This document shows, piece by piece, positions 1-8,209 of a DNA stretch of 64,000 nucleotides. The stretch's first letter is position 1, and the number at the start of each line of letters is the position of its first letter. The notes below the pieces were generated by a model. It worked only from the letters and a program-made list of their open reading frames with translations. It had not been told where the DNA came from and ran no database searches. The stretch is from Pseudonocardia autotrophica (GTDB lineage: Bacteria; Actinomycetota; Actinomycetes; Mycobacteriales; Pseudonocardiaceae), in the NCBI RefSeq assembly GCF_003945385.1, contig NZ_AP018920.1, positions 806,001 through 870,000 of the forward strand, read 5' to 3'. A program made the translations under genes and the position numbers.

Positions 1-877
1 CCGCCAGCGTCGTGCGGGTGGCCGCGGCGACGGCCGCCTCGCCGCGATCGGGCTCCTCGTCGGGGTCGTCCGGCACCGTGAACACGCTCAGCACCACCGG
101 CGCACCCTGCGGCGGGAACAGCACGCCCGCGTCGTTGCGCTCGCCGAGCGGCCCGCTGCCGGTCTTGTCGCCGACCTGCCAGCCCTGCGGCACCCCGGCC
201 CGGATCTGCCGGTCGCCGGTGGTGTTGCCGCGCAGCCAGCCGAGCAGCCGGTCCCGCTGCGCGTCCGGCAGCGCGTCCCCGGTGGTGAGCAGCCCCAGGG
301 TCGCCGCGAGCGCGGCCGGGGTGCTGGTGTCGAGATCGCCGTCGCGCTCGTTCAGCGCGGGTTCGAGACGGTCCACCCGGGTCACCTCGTCGCCGAGGCC
401 GCGCAGCCATCCGGTCAGCTCCGCGGGCGATCCGGCCTCGCGCAGCAGCAGGTTCTGTGCGGTGTTGTCGGAGACGGTGACGGCCGCGTCGCACAGCTGC
501 TCCACGGTCAGTCCGGTCGCGAGGTGCTGCTCGGTCACCGGCGCGTACTCCAGCAGGTCGGACCGGTCGTAGCGGACCGGCCGTGCGAGCAGGCCGGGAT
601 CCTGCACCGAACGGTGCAGCACGAACCCGGCCGTCAGTGCCTTCACCACCGAGCACATCAGGAACCGCTCGCCGTCCCGGTGCCCGACGGCCGCCCCGGT
701 GCCGGTGTCGAGCGCGTGCACCCCGATCCGCCTGCCGAACTCGCGTTCCACGTCGGGGAGCCCTGGCACCGGCCCGGTCGGGGCCGGTGCGGGCGGACCG
801 GCAGCCGGCGGGGCCGGGGCGCAGCCGAGCAGTGCGGTACCGAGGCCGGCGGCGAGCAGGGCGCGGCGGGAGAGCAT
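1..877 (-). CDS. Class A beta-lactamase, lipoprotein (3' end outside window)
   Basis: Serine beta-lactamase that hydrolyses beta-lactams outside the membrane. The whole catalytic set is visible: SVVK at residues 76-79 (nucleophile S76, K79), SDN 136-138, EPALN 172-176 (the Glu166/Asn170 equivalents) and KTGS 238-241. The N-terminus has twin arginines (SRRALLA) followed by a lipobox LLGC with the lipidated Cys at 19, so it is probably a Tat-exported lipoprotein. The ATG at 877 puts this signal in the right place. The last helix and stop lie beyond position 1. A second beta-lactamase-fold lipoprotein, catalytically dead, sits 3 kb away (3905-5002). Confidence 0.93.
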   Translation of the reverse strand, partial: MLSRRALLAAGLGTALLGCAPAPPAAGPPAPAPTGPVPGLPDVEREFGRRIGVHALDTGTGAAVGHRDGERFLMCSVVKALTAGFVLHRSVQDPGLLARPVRYDRSDLLEYAPVTEQHLATGLTVEQLCDAAVTVSDNTAQNLLLREAGSPAELTGWLRGLGDEVTRVDRLEPALNERDGDLDTSTPAALAATLGLLTTGDALPDAQRDRLLGWLRGNTTGDRQIRAGVPQGWQVGDKTGSGPLGERNDAGVLFPPQGAPVVLSVFTVPDDPDEEPDRGEAAVAAATRTTLA

Positions 878-926
878 CACCCGCCCATCGCAACAGGCCG
901 TTCGCGGGAGCGGTGAACCGGGCGTC

Positions 927-1655
927 CTACCGTTGCCGGGCCGGGCGCACGACGATCTCGTTGACGTCGACCTCGGCGGGCTGGGACACCGCGTAGGAGA
1001 TCGCGTCCGCGATCGACTCCGGCGGGATCGCGTTCGCCCGGTAGGCCGCCATCGCCTCCTGCGCGTACGGATCGGTGATGCTCTCCGCCAGCTCCGAGGT
1101 GACCACGCCCGGCGAGACCGTGGTGACCCGGATCCCGGCCGGGGACTCCAGCCGCAGCCCCTCGGTGATCGCCCGCGCGGCGTACTTGGTGCCGCAGTAG
1201 ACGGCCGCGGTCGGACTGACCTCGTACGCGCCGACCGAGGCGACGGTGACCAGGTGCCCGCTGCCGGTCCGGCCGAAGTGCGGGAGGACGGCGGCGATGC
1301 CGTGCAGCAGGCCACGGATGTTGACGTCGATCATCCGGTCCCACTCGTCGGTCAGACCGGCGTCGAGCCGGGACAGCGGCATCACACCGGCGTTGGCGAC
1401 CAGGATGTCGATCCGGCCGTGCCGGGCGACGACGTCGTCCACGGCGGCGGCGAACGCGGCCCGATCGGTGACGTCCAGCTCGTACGGCTCGATCCGGCCG
1501 TCCCCGGTGGACCCGGCCAGTTCGGCCAGCCGGTCCGCACGGCGTGCCGCCGCGACGACGGTCGCGCCGTCGGCGGCCAGCCGGGCGGCGACCGCCCGGC
1601 CGATCCCGCTGCTGGCCCCGGTCACGAGGGCGATGGGGTTCTCGTTGTTCGACAT
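927..1655 (-). CDS. SDR family NAD(P)-dependent oxidoreductase
   Basis: Short-chain dehydrogenase/reductase of 242 residues, normal length for a classical SDR. Visible marks are the cofactor loop TGASSGIG near residue 12, NAG in ANAGVMP, and the catalytic YCGTK (Tyr-x3-Lys). The start at 1655 leaves eight residues before the first beta strand, as usual; reading further upstream runs antisense into the divergent regulator at 1758. The divergent layout with an XRE-type regulator about 100 bp away suggests control by it. Substrate unknown. Confidence 0.88.
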   Translation of the reverse strand: MSNNENPIALVTGASSGIGRAVAARLAADGATVVAAARRADRLAELAGSTGDGRIEPYELDVTDRAAFAAAVDDVVARHGRIDILVANAGVMPLSRLDAGLTDEWDRMIDVNIRGLLHGIAAVLPHFGRTGSGHLVTVASVGAYEVSPTAAVYCGTKYAARAITEGLRLESPAGIRVTTVSPGVVTSELAESITDPYAQEAMAAYRANAIPPESIADAISYAVSQPAEVDVNEIVVRPARQR

Positions 1656-1757
1656 GCGTTCCAGTCGACCCCCGTCGCGGCCCGGGCGGGAGGCCCCGTC
1701 GACCGGGGGAGTGCCACACCCACCCACGCACCGTCGTACCGGGAGATGATCGGAGCC

Positions 1758-2570
1758 ATGACGCCCCTCGGCGAGTACCTCCGCGCCCGTCGCGCCCAGG
1801 TCACCCCGGCCGATGCCGGGCTGCCCGGCGGGCCCCGGCGACGGGTGCCGGGACTGCGGCGGGAGGAGGTCGCGCTGCTCGCCGGGATGAGCGCCGACTA
1901 CTACGTCCGGCTCGAGCAGGGCCGCGAACGGAACCCGTCGGTGCAGGTGCTGGACGCGCTCGCGGACGTCCTGCGGCTCGGCGACGAGGCCCGTACCCAC
2001 CTGCTGCACCTGGCCGGGGTCGCGCCCCGCCCACGCCGTCCCGGCACCAGGGAGCGGGTGGACCCGCAGCTGCGGATGTTGATGGATGCCTGGGACGAGC
2101 AGCCGGCGATCGTCCTCGGCCGGGCCTACGACGTGCTCGCCGCGAACGCGCTGGGCGACGCCCTGTTCGGCACCGGCTCCAACCTGCTGGTGACGGTGTT
2201 CTGCGATCCCGCGGCGCGCACGTTCCACCACGACTGGGAGCGCGCCGCGCACACCGTCACCGCCGGGTTCCGGCAGCTGCACGGCGAGGCGCCGGACGAC
2301 CCGCGGATCCGCGAGGTGCTCGACGACGTGCTGGCCCGCAGCCCCGAGTTCGCCCGGCTGTGGGCCCGGCACGACGTCCGCGGCAAGACGGTGGAGTCGA
2401 AGATCCTGGTGCATCCGCAGGTGGGTGAGCTGGAGCTGCGCCTGCAGAGCTTCGACGTCCGCTCCGCTCCCGGGCAGCAGCTCGTCGTGTACCACGCCGA
2501 ACCGGGCTCCCCGACCGCGCAGAGCCTCGCGCTGCTCGGCGCGCTGGTCGCCACCGGCGCCCGGGACTGA
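1758..2570 (+). CDS. XRE-family regulator with MmyB-like ligand-binding domain
   Basis: Transcription factor of 270 residues. An N-terminal helix-turn-helix (LRREEVALLAGMSADYY, residues about 34-50, then EQGRERNPS) is followed by a C-terminal domain of the MmyB type, which includes LGRAYDVLAANALGDAL and the late block ELRLQSFDVR. In this family, common in actinomycetes, the regulator usually controls a divergent oxidoreductase; here that is the SDR at 927-1655. ATG 1758 gives the family's typical MTPLGEYLRARR start; ATG 1746 is a weaker alternative. Confidence 0.87.
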   Translation: MTPLGEYLRARRAQVTPADAGLPGGPRRRVPGLRREEVALLAGMSADYYVRLEQGRERNPSVQVLDALADVLRLGDEARTHLLHLAGVAPRPRRPGTRERVDPQLRMLMDAWDEQPAIVLGRAYDVLAANALGDALFGTGSNLLVTVFCDPAARTFHHDWERAAHTVTAGFRQLHGEAPDDPRIREVLDDVLARSPEFARLWARHDVRGKTVESKILVHPQVGELELRLQSFDVRSAPGQQLVVYHAEPGSPTAQSLALLGALVATGARD

Positions 2571-2580
2571 GCCCGCGCCG

Positions 2581-2601
2581 GGCCGGTTTCAGGGACCGGC
2601 C
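2581..2601. terminator. Hairpin at a convergent gene junction
   Basis: GGCCGGT (2581-2587) and ACCGGCC (2595-2601) form a perfect 7-bp stem with a 7-base loop. It lies between the stop of the XRE regulator (2570) and overlaps the stop of the minus-strand amidohydrolase (2589-2591), so it could stop transcription from both sides. There is no U tract, as is usual in high-GC actinomycetes. Confidence 0.5.
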
Positions 2602-3815
2602 AGCCACTCCCGGGCGGCGGCGACCAGCGCGGCCACCCCGGTCGACAGCGTCGGCTCGATCACCGGGGCGTAGCGCGGCGAGTGGTTCGAGGGCAGCTCG
2701 GCGACCCGGGCCCGGATCTCGTCGACGGTCGTCGCGCCCTCGAACGCCGCCGGATCGGCCCCGCCCAGCAACCAGTACACACACGGCACCCCGGCGGCGA
2801 CGGCGAACTCGCCGACGTCCTCGCTGCCGGTGACCGGCCCCGGATCGACGACCGGCAGCGGCGTGACCGCCGCGAGCGCGGCCCGGGTGCGCTCGACCGC
2901 GTCCGGATCGTTGACGACCGGCGGGAACGTCTCGACGATCCGGACCTCCGGGTCCCGCGGGGCACCCGCGGTCGCGGCCTCGCCGCGCACGATCCGCTCG
3001 ATCGAGCCGAGCACCCGGCCGCGGACGGCGTCGGTATAGGAGCGCACCGTCATCCCCAGCTCGGCCGAGTCGGGGATGACGTTCTCCTTCGTCCCGGCTC
3101 GCAGCATCCCGACCGTGAGGACCGCGGTGTCGGTGGCCGCCACCTCGCGGGACACCACGGTGTGCAGCCGCTGCACGGTCGCCGCGGCCAGCAGCACCGG
3201 GTCCACCGTGGTCTCCGGCCGGGACCCGTGCCCGCCGGAGCCGTGCAGCGTCGCCCGCACGGTGTCGCTGCCCGCGAACGCCGGGCCGGGGGTGACGGCG
3301 AGCAGCCCGGCGGGCAACGGCGCGACGTGCTGGCCGAGCACCACGTCGGGGGTGCCGAACCGGGCGTACAGGTCGTCGTCGAGCATCGCCCGTGCGCCGC
3401 CGCCGATCTCCTCCGCCGGCTGGAACACGATCAGCAGCGTGCCCGACCAGGTCTCGGGTGCGGCGGCCAGCTCGGCCGCGGCCCCGAGCAGGCAGGTGAC
3501 GTGCACGTCGTGACCGCAGGCGTGCGCGACGGCGGTGTCCTCGCCGTCCGGTGTCCGGCCGCGGGCGGTGCTGGCGTAGTCGAGGCCGGTGTCCTCGGCG
3601 ACCGGCAGCGCGTCCATGTCGGCGCGTAGCAGCACGGTCGGGCCGTCGCCGCGGCGCAGCACGCCGACCACGCCGGTCCGGCCGACCTGTTCGGTGACCT
3701 CGTATCCGGCGTCGCGCAGCCTCCCCGCCGCGATCGAGGCGGTCCGGGTCTCGGCGAACGAGAGCTCCGGATGACGGTGCAGGTCGCGGTACAGATCGGC
3801 GAGATCGGCGGTCAC
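2589..3815 (-). CDS. M20 family amidohydrolase (metallopeptidase fold)
   Basis: Zinc-dependent amidohydrolase of the M20D group, which removes N-acyl or aminobenzoyl groups from amino acids. Key motifs are HRHPELSF near the N-terminus, LRADMDALP, the metal-binding HACGHDVH, QPAEE (base and metal Glu), and SNHSPRYAP near the end. The GTG at 3815 gives the usual short lead into DLYRDLHRHPELSF; a GTG at 3842 would add nine residues. It has no signal peptide, so it is probably cytoplasmic. Divergent from the lipoprotein at 3905. The natural substrate cannot be told. Confidence 0.88.
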   Translation of the reverse strand: MTADLADLYRDLHRHPELSFAETRTASIAAGRLRDAGYEVTEQVGRTGVVGVLRRGDGPTVLLRADMDALPVAEDTGLDYASTARGRTPDGEDTAVAHACGHDVHVTCLLGAAAELAAAPETWSGTLLIVFQPAEEIGGGARAMLDDDLYARFGTPDVVLGQHVAPLPAGLLAVTPGPAFAGSDTVRATLHGSGGHGSRPETTVDPVLLAAATVQRLHTVVSREVAATDTAVLTVGMLRAGTKENVIPDSAELGMTVRSYTDAVRGRVLGSIERIVRGEAATAGAPRDPEVRIVETFPPVVNDPDAVERTRAALAAVTPLPVVDPGPVTGSEDVGEFAVAAGVPCVYWLLGGADPAAFEGATTVDEIRARVAELPSNHSPRYAPVIEPTLSTGVAALVAAAREWLAGP

Positions 3816-3904
3816 GATGGCCGACGCTAGCCCTGTTTCCACCCGTCCGGGGTGCCGCCGCGCTGCTACGTTCGCCGGGCACGTCCGGCACCGGGGGAGA
3901 CACG

Positions 3905-5002
3905 ATGTCGCTGAGTCGCCGCACCCTGCTGGGTGCCGCCGCGGTCCTGCTCTCGACGACCGCCTGCTCGGCCTCCGCGGTCGACCGGGTCACCGGGGCG
4001 CCGCCCGCCCCGCCGGATCCGGACGACCCGCTCGGCGAGTTCTTCGAACGGTTGGCGGCCGCCCCGCAGGGCTGGTCGCTGTACCTCGACGACGGCCGTG
4101 GCGGCGTCCTCGAACACCGGGCCGACGAGATCTCACCGCTCGCCTCGGCGTCGACCGTGGTGCACCTCGCCGCGTACGCGCGGGCCGTCGCGGCGGGCTT
4201 CCCCACCGACACGCCGGTCCCGGTCTCCGAGTGGCAGCGCTGGCACGTGCCCGGCACCGACGGTGGTGCCCACCAACGGGCCCTCGGGACGTTCGGCGCG
4301 ACCGAGGAAAGCGCCGTGACCTGGGAGGACGTCGTCGACGCGATGCTGCTGCTGGACGACGACGCCGCCGCCGACCTGCTCCGCGAAACGTTCGGCGACG
4401 GCCCGCTGACCGAGGCCGCCGCGGCGGGCGGCATGCCCGGTCACGACCTGCCCTGCTTCGCGGGGGAGATCCTCCGGTCGTGGTCGGCGCCGGTCGATCC
4501 GGCGACCCGGCGGGCCGAGGCGCTGGCCGCCGGGCAGGAGTACGCGGCCTCGCCGGGCCGCCGTGCCGAGGTCGCCGACCGGATGTCCGCGCCCAGCGCG
4601 GAGACGCTCGGCGCGCTCGCCGATCCCGGTTACTGGGCGGGATCGCCCGGCGGCACCGCACGCGGGCTGGCGGCCATGCACCGCGCCTGCGCGAGTGGTG
4701 ACATCGGGGTGCCGGGAGCCGGCGGGATCGCGCGCAGCCACCTGGAGCGCACACCCACCGGGAAGCTCCCGGACGGTGTCGCCGCGGTCGGGGTGACCGA
4801 CGGCAGCCTCCCCGGCGTGCTCGCCGCCGGCCTGTACCAGCGGCACGACGACGGAACCGTCTCCACCGCCGCGCTGCTGCTCACCGGGGCCGTGCTGGAT
4901 CCCGACGGGGAGGACGCCCGCTCCGGTGCGGCGGTCGCCGCGCCGCTGCGGGCACTGCGGTCGCCGCAGGGATGGGAGCGGTTCGCCGGAATCGTGGGCT
5001 GA
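3905..5002 (+). CDS. Beta-lactamase-fold lipoprotein lacking the catalytic residues
   Basis: A 365-residue exported lipoprotein: twin-arginine start (MSLSRRTLLG) and a lipobox ending at Cys21. The rest follows the serine beta-lactamase/serine hydrolase layout, but the catalytic lysine of SxxK is missing (S83-T-V-V86), the SDN position reads DDD, and the KTG strand reads V297-T-D-G followed by SLPG, where active relatives have KTGTLPG. I infer a binding or regulatory protein rather than a hydrolase. Its start has a good lead (gggggagacacgATG). An intact class A enzyme lies at 1-877. Confidence 0.75.
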   Translation: MSLSRRTLLGAAAVLLSTTACSASAVDRVTGAPPAPPDPDDPLGEFFERLAAAPQGWSLYLDDGRGGVLEHRADEISPLASASTVVHLAAYARAVAAGFPTDTPVPVSEWQRWHVPGTDGGAHQRALGTFGATEESAVTWEDVVDAMLLLDDDAAADLLRETFGDGPLTEAAAAGGMPGHDLPCFAGEILRSWSAPVDPATRRAEALAAGQEYAASPGRRAEVADRMSAPSAETLGALADPGYWAGSPGGTARGLAAMHRACASGDIGVPGAGGIARSHLERTPTGKLPDGVAAVGVTDGSLPGVLAAGLYQRHDDGTVSTAALLLTGAVLDPDGEDARSGAAVAAPLRALRSPQGWERFAGIVG

Positions 5003-5117
5003 ACGCCCGCGGCGAGAGCCGGCCCCGCGTCGGCGAGCGCCCGGAGCTGCCCCTCACGCACGTTCCGGGATCCGGCGGGACAGACCAGCAGGTTGTCGCC
5101 GGTGCGCGATGTCGTCG

Positions 5118-5175
5118 TTGCCGTCGGCAGGGCGACGGGCTAGTCTGAATCAGATTGATTCAGGCTGATTCAGGC
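5118..5175 (+). promoter_or_regulatory. Promoter with repeat operator upstream of the XRE/ImmA/PIN operon
   Basis: A sigma-70-like promoter can be read as TTGCCG (5118-5123), a 17-bp spacer and TAGTCT (5141-5146). Directly behind it is CTGAATCA-GAT-TGATTCAG (5145-5163), a perfect 8-bp inverted repeat, and the unit TGATTCAGGC occurs twice head to tail (5156-5165 and 5166-5175). The three half-sites overlap the expected transcription start, where repressor binding would block initiation. The likely binder is the XRE protein encoded 20 bp downstream. Confidence 0.62.
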
Positions 5176-5195
5176 CGGTGGGAGAGGAGGCGGTG

Positions 5196-5528
5196 GTGTC
5201 GAGCGATCTCGGGGGCCGTATCGATCAGGCCCGCGATGCCGCCGGGCTGAGCCAGCGTCGCCTCGCGACCGTGACCGGGCTCGCGCAGGCCACGTTGTCG
5301 CGGATCATCGCGGGCAGCCGCACCCCGACCGTTCCGGAGCTGATGGCGATCGCCGAGGCGACCGGGACGTCGCTCTCCGCGCTGACCGGTGAGGGGGTGG
5401 CGGCTCGGGTGCACTGCGTCGCGCGTGCGACCAACGGATCGGAGATGGCCGCGATGCGGGCGGCACTCCTGCACTGCCTCGAGCTCGACGCCTACCTCGA
5501 CGACCAGGGAATCCCGGCGCGGCCATGA
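5196..5528 (+). CDS. XRE-family helix-turn-helix regulator (antitoxin-like)
   Basis: A 110-residue DNA-binding protein with a lambda-repressor-type HTH: LSQRRLATVTGLAQATLSRI, then AGSRTPTVPELMAIAEATG. The C-terminal third (about residues 65-110) is a short helical tail with no known enzyme motif. The GTG at 5196 has a strong ribosome site (ggagagg agg, 5181-5190) 5 bases upstream; GTG 5193 or 5178 are possible. Its stop overlaps the start of the metallopeptidase gene by 4 bp (ATGA). It probably represses its own operon through the repeats at 5145-5175. Confidence 0.88.
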   Translation: MSSDLGGRIDQARDAAGLSQRRLATVTGLAQATLSRIIAGSRTPTVPELMAIAEATGTSLSALTGEGVAARVHCVARATNGSEMAAMRAALLHCLELDAYLDDQGIPARP

Positions 5529-6358
5529 CGCCCGAGTCGGAGGGCCGCGCGGCGGCGGAGGAGTTCCGAGTCGCGCACCACCTCGGTGTGCAGCCGCTCG
5601 GTGACCTGGTCGCGATCATCGAACAGGTCACCGGCATCGACGTGTCGGTGGTCGACGTCGGGCCCGACGAGCACGGGCTCACCATGCGCGATCCGGTGCG
5701 TGACGCCGTCTTCATCGCGGTGGCCCGGACCGACCGGCCGATGCGGCAGCGCAGCACCCTCGCCCACGAGCTGGCGCATGTGGTGTTCGAGGATCGGGGC
5801 GTCTCCGACGACGAGCTGGGCACCCGGCCTCCCGCGGAGATCAGGGCCGATGCGTTCGCCCGGCATCTCCTGGTGCCCGTCGAGGGCCTTCCCGTCCGGT
5901 TCGGTGGTCATCGTGCCGCGGCCCCCTCGCTGCTGTCCGACGTCGTGCAGCGGTACCTGGTCTCCCCGGCCGTCGCGACGATCGCGCTCCACCAGGCCGG
6001 GCTGATCGACCTCGACACGAAGGCCGAGTGGATGACGATGACCACCCCGGTGCTCGCCGCCCGGCACGGGTGGTCCGATCAGTACCGGGCGCTCGCCGAC
6101 GAGTCGGACCGGCGCCGCGCGCCCCAGCGCCTGCTGACCCGCGCGATCGACGGTTATCTCGCCGGTGTGGTGTCCGTCGCGGCGATCGCCCGGTTGCGGG
6201 GGCTGCCCGCCGACGTCGTCGAGCGGGAGTTCGTCGCGGCCGGGCTCACGCCGCACGACCAGGGAGAGATCGGCTGGGTGTCCGCCCGGAGCGTGCCGGT
6301 CGCCGGGATCACCCCCGCAGAGCTCGACGCGGACTTCCCGGAGGGTGCGCCGGGATGA
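5525..6358 (+). CDS. ImmA/IrrE family metallopeptidase
   Basis: Zinc peptidase of 277 residues. The active-site helix HELAH is at residues 81-85, and the third ligand region PAEIRADAFARHLLVP follows with E105, matching the E-x3-N/D-x-FA pattern of ImmA/IrrE proteins. Members of this family cut or inactivate an XRE-type repressor in response to a signal (ImmA of ICEBs1, IrrE of Deinococcus). Here the XRE partner is immediately upstream with a 4-bp overlap and a PIN-domain gene follows with another, so all three are probably made together. The C-terminal 100 residues are helical and of unknown role, perhaps sensing. Confidence 0.88.
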   Translation: MTPESEGRAAAEEFRVAHHLGVQPLGDLVAIIEQVTGIDVSVVDVGPDEHGLTMRDPVRDAVFIAVARTDRPMRQRSTLAHELAHVVFEDRGVSDDELGTRPPAEIRADAFARHLLVPVEGLPVRFGGHRAAAPSLLSDVVQRYLVSPAVATIALHQAGLIDLDTKAEWMTMTTPVLAARHGWSDQYRALADESDRRRAPQRLLTRAIDGYLAGVVSVAAIARLRGLPADVVEREFVAAGLTPHDQGEIGWVSARSVPVAGITPAELDADFPEGAPG

Positions 6359-6984
6359 CACCGCACCGGCCGATCATCGACGCGGGGCCGGCACTCAACT
6401 TCTTCTCCATCAACAGGGAGCGGCTGCTGCTCGGCACACTCGGCCGGCTCAGCGCCCCGGAGACAGTGCGGGACGAGGTCCTCCGCAAGGCCAGGGCCGA
6501 CCCGCGGTTCCACGCCGCCGCGGCCGTGTGGAGCCGGGTGGTCCCCAACTGGATGGAGATCCTCCCGGACGCCGTGACCCCCAGGCTGAACGCCGTCGTG
6601 TCCCGGCTCTCCGGCTTGCCCCTGGAGCGGCGCCGGCTCCGGGCGGGGGACCTGGGTGAGACGATGGTGATCGCGCACGCCGTCGTCGCCGCCGAGCGGG
6701 GCGCCGTGGTGACCGTGGTGATCGATGACGGGGTCGGCGCCCGGATGGCCGACGCCGAACGCCGACGACTGGAACGGCTCCGGCTTCAGGGCCTGCCGGT
6801 GGGTGCGTTGTTGCTGGTGAACACCGTGACGATCCTCGAGCTCGCGGCCGGCGGGCCGTACCTGCGGGACCGCCACGAGATGCGGTCGGTCTACGATCGT
6901 CTCCGGGGATGCGACGACGGTCTCGTCCCGATCGAACGGACGCCGCTGCTCGCCGAGCGACTCTGGCGGCCGGACACCGGCTGA
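6355..6984 (+). CDS. PIN-domain protein (predicted ribonuclease, toxin-like)
   Basis: A 209-residue protein whose motifs fit a PIN-domain RNase: D9 in IIDAGPALNFF, E41 in VRDEVL, E102 in GDLGETMVIAHA and D124/D125 in VVIDDGVGAR, i.e. the full acidic quartet that holds Mg/Mn. Spacing resembles the COG2405/DUF3368-like branch. The last 50 residues are an extra C-terminal part. ATG 6355 overlaps the stop of the metallopeptidase gene. No separate small antitoxin is seen, so the XRE protein and/or the peptidase probably restrain it. Family assignment is by motif, not by search. Confidence 0.7.
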   Translation: MTPHRPIIDAGPALNFFSINRERLLLGTLGRLSAPETVRDEVLRKARADPRFHAAAAVWSRVVPNWMEILPDAVTPRLNAVVSRLSGLPLERRRLRAGDLGETMVIAHAVVAAERGAVVTVVIDDGVGARMADAERRRLERLRLQGLPVGALLLVNTVTILELAAGGPYLRDRHEMRSVYDRLRGCDDGLVPIERTPLLAERLWRPDTG

Positions 6985-7053
6985 TGGGCACCTCGACGCC
7001 GAGTCACCGGAACGCTTCGCACGTGAGCGGGACATCGTCGAAGCCGAAGTGCG

Positions 7054-7075
7054 GCGCCGGCGTGAGAGCCGGTGC
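7054..7075. terminator. Stem-loop after the XRE/ImmA/PIN operon
   Basis: GCGCCGGC (7054-7061) and GCCGGTGC (7068-7075) pair over 8 positions with one G-T, around a 6-base loop, 70 bp past the PIN stop. It is a plausible factor-independent stop for this operon. The 150 bp between the PIN gene and the cupin gene hold no other coding signal. Confidence 0.4.
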
Positions 7076-7134
7076 GCCCGCTCCGGCGTGAGCCCGCCAC
7101 GCCACGACGGGGATGCCGGGCGTGGCGGCGAGGA

Positions 7135-7623
7135 TCAGCGCCGGGGTGCGGGGAGCGCGGCGAGCAACCTCCACAGCGGACGCTGCAGCGCCTCCGGCAC
7201 CCCGTGCAGCACGAAGCTCAGGTCGTGCTCGACGTTGATCCGGGCCAGCCGGCGCAGCGGGGGCAGCCGGCCCGCGTCGGCGAGTGCCCGGAACTGCGCC
7301 TCCAGCGGCCCGGCCGGCGTCTCCACGGTGCGGATCCGGACCGGCTCGGAGGTCGGGTTGGCGAACGCGTGCACCACGCCGGGCGGCACGGTCACGGACT
7401 CGCCGGGACCCAGGATCCGGCTGTCCCGGCCGACCCGGACCCGCAGCTCGCCGTCGACGACGGTGAAGGTCTCGGACTCGAACCGGTGCAGGTGCGCGGG
7501 CGGCCCGGACAGCCCCGGCGGGAGGACGGCCTCCACCTCGAACGCGGCGCCGTCGGTGCCCGAGCCGGTGCGCAGGAAGGTCAGCGCCTCACCGGTCGGC
7601 AGGGTCAGGTGGTCGAGGCTCAC
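7135..7623 (-). CDS. Cupin domain protein
   Basis: A 162-residue protein with one cupin barrel in the N-terminal two thirds: motif 1 HLHRFESETFTVVDGELRVRVG (H, H and E are metal ligands) and motif 2 PPGVVHAFAN. The C-terminal 50 residues are helical. Cupins of this size bind a metal and a small ligand or act as simple dioxygenases or isomerases; nothing fixes the substrate. GTG 7623 gives MSLDHL. It lies 25 bp behind the TetR gene in the same direction and is probably its co-transcribed target. Confidence 0.82.
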   Translation of the reverse strand: MSLDHLTLPTGEALTFLRTGSGTDGAAFEVEAVLPPGLSGPPAHLHRFESETFTVVDGELRVRVGRDSRILGPGESVTVPPGVVHAFANPTSEPVRIRTVETPAGPLEAQFRALADAGRLPPLRRLARINVEHDLSFVLHGVPEALQRPLWRLLAALPAPRR

Positions 7624-7648
7624 GGCGTCGTCTCCGGGGTGCGGGGGT

Positions 7649-8209
7649 TCAGGTGGGCAGCGCGATGGCGGTGAAGTCGGACATGGCCGCGTCCGCCTCG
7701 GTGAACTCGCCGGTGACCAGGGCGTCGTGCAGCAGGCCACGGGCGGCGCCGACGATCAGCCGGGCCCGGGTGCGAGCCGCCGCCGGTGGAAGGCCGGCCC
7801 GTTCGAGGACCGACCCGAGCGGCTCGATCCACGGCGCGACCAGGGTCTCGTGCAGTGACCGAGCATGCTCCTGGCCCTGCATGGCGTGCGCGGACAGCTC
7901 GTAGAACAGCGGGCCGTAGCGCCGTGCCCCGGCCGACACGGTCGTCCAGAACCGGTCGACGATCTCCCGCGGGCCGGTCCCGGGTTCCGCGGTGAGTGCC
8001 GCCAGGGTCTCCCGCTGGCCGGCCTCCACGACACCGACGACCTCGGCGAGCAGCCCTTCGCGGGATCCGAAGTGGTAGATCAGCATCCGGTGGCTGGTGC
8101 CGGTCGCCGCGGCGAGCGCGCGCAGGCTGCGATCCGCGATCCCGTGCCCGGCGAGCTGCTCGACGACGGCCTGCAGCAGCCGGTCGCGGGCCGGTCCAGC
8201 ACTCGTCAT
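7649..8209 (-). CDS. TetR family transcriptional regulator
   Basis: A 186-residue repressor with an N-terminal HTH ([26 protein letters not shown], starting around residue 30) and a helical ligand domain. ATG 8209 is preferred over an ATG at 8239 because the first copy of the putative operator (8210-8223) touches it, so the longer form would translate its own operator. It heads a two-gene unit with the cupin gene and should repress itself through the three palindromes at 8210-8286. Confidence 0.87.
   Translation of the reverse strand: MTSAGPARDRLLQAVVEQLAGHGIADRSLRALAAATGTSHRMLIYHFGSREGLLAEVVGVVEAGQRETLAALTAEPGTGPREIVDRFWTTVSAGARRYGPLFYELSAHAMQGQEHARSLHETLVAPWIEPLGSVLERAGLPPAAARTRARLIVGAARGLLHDALVTGEFTEADAAMSDFTAIALPT

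Noticed and set aside
699..1757. Long open frame running into the XRE regulator from upstream
   Set aside because: Antisense to the clearly coding SDR at 927-1655; the regulator's own family start is at 1758.
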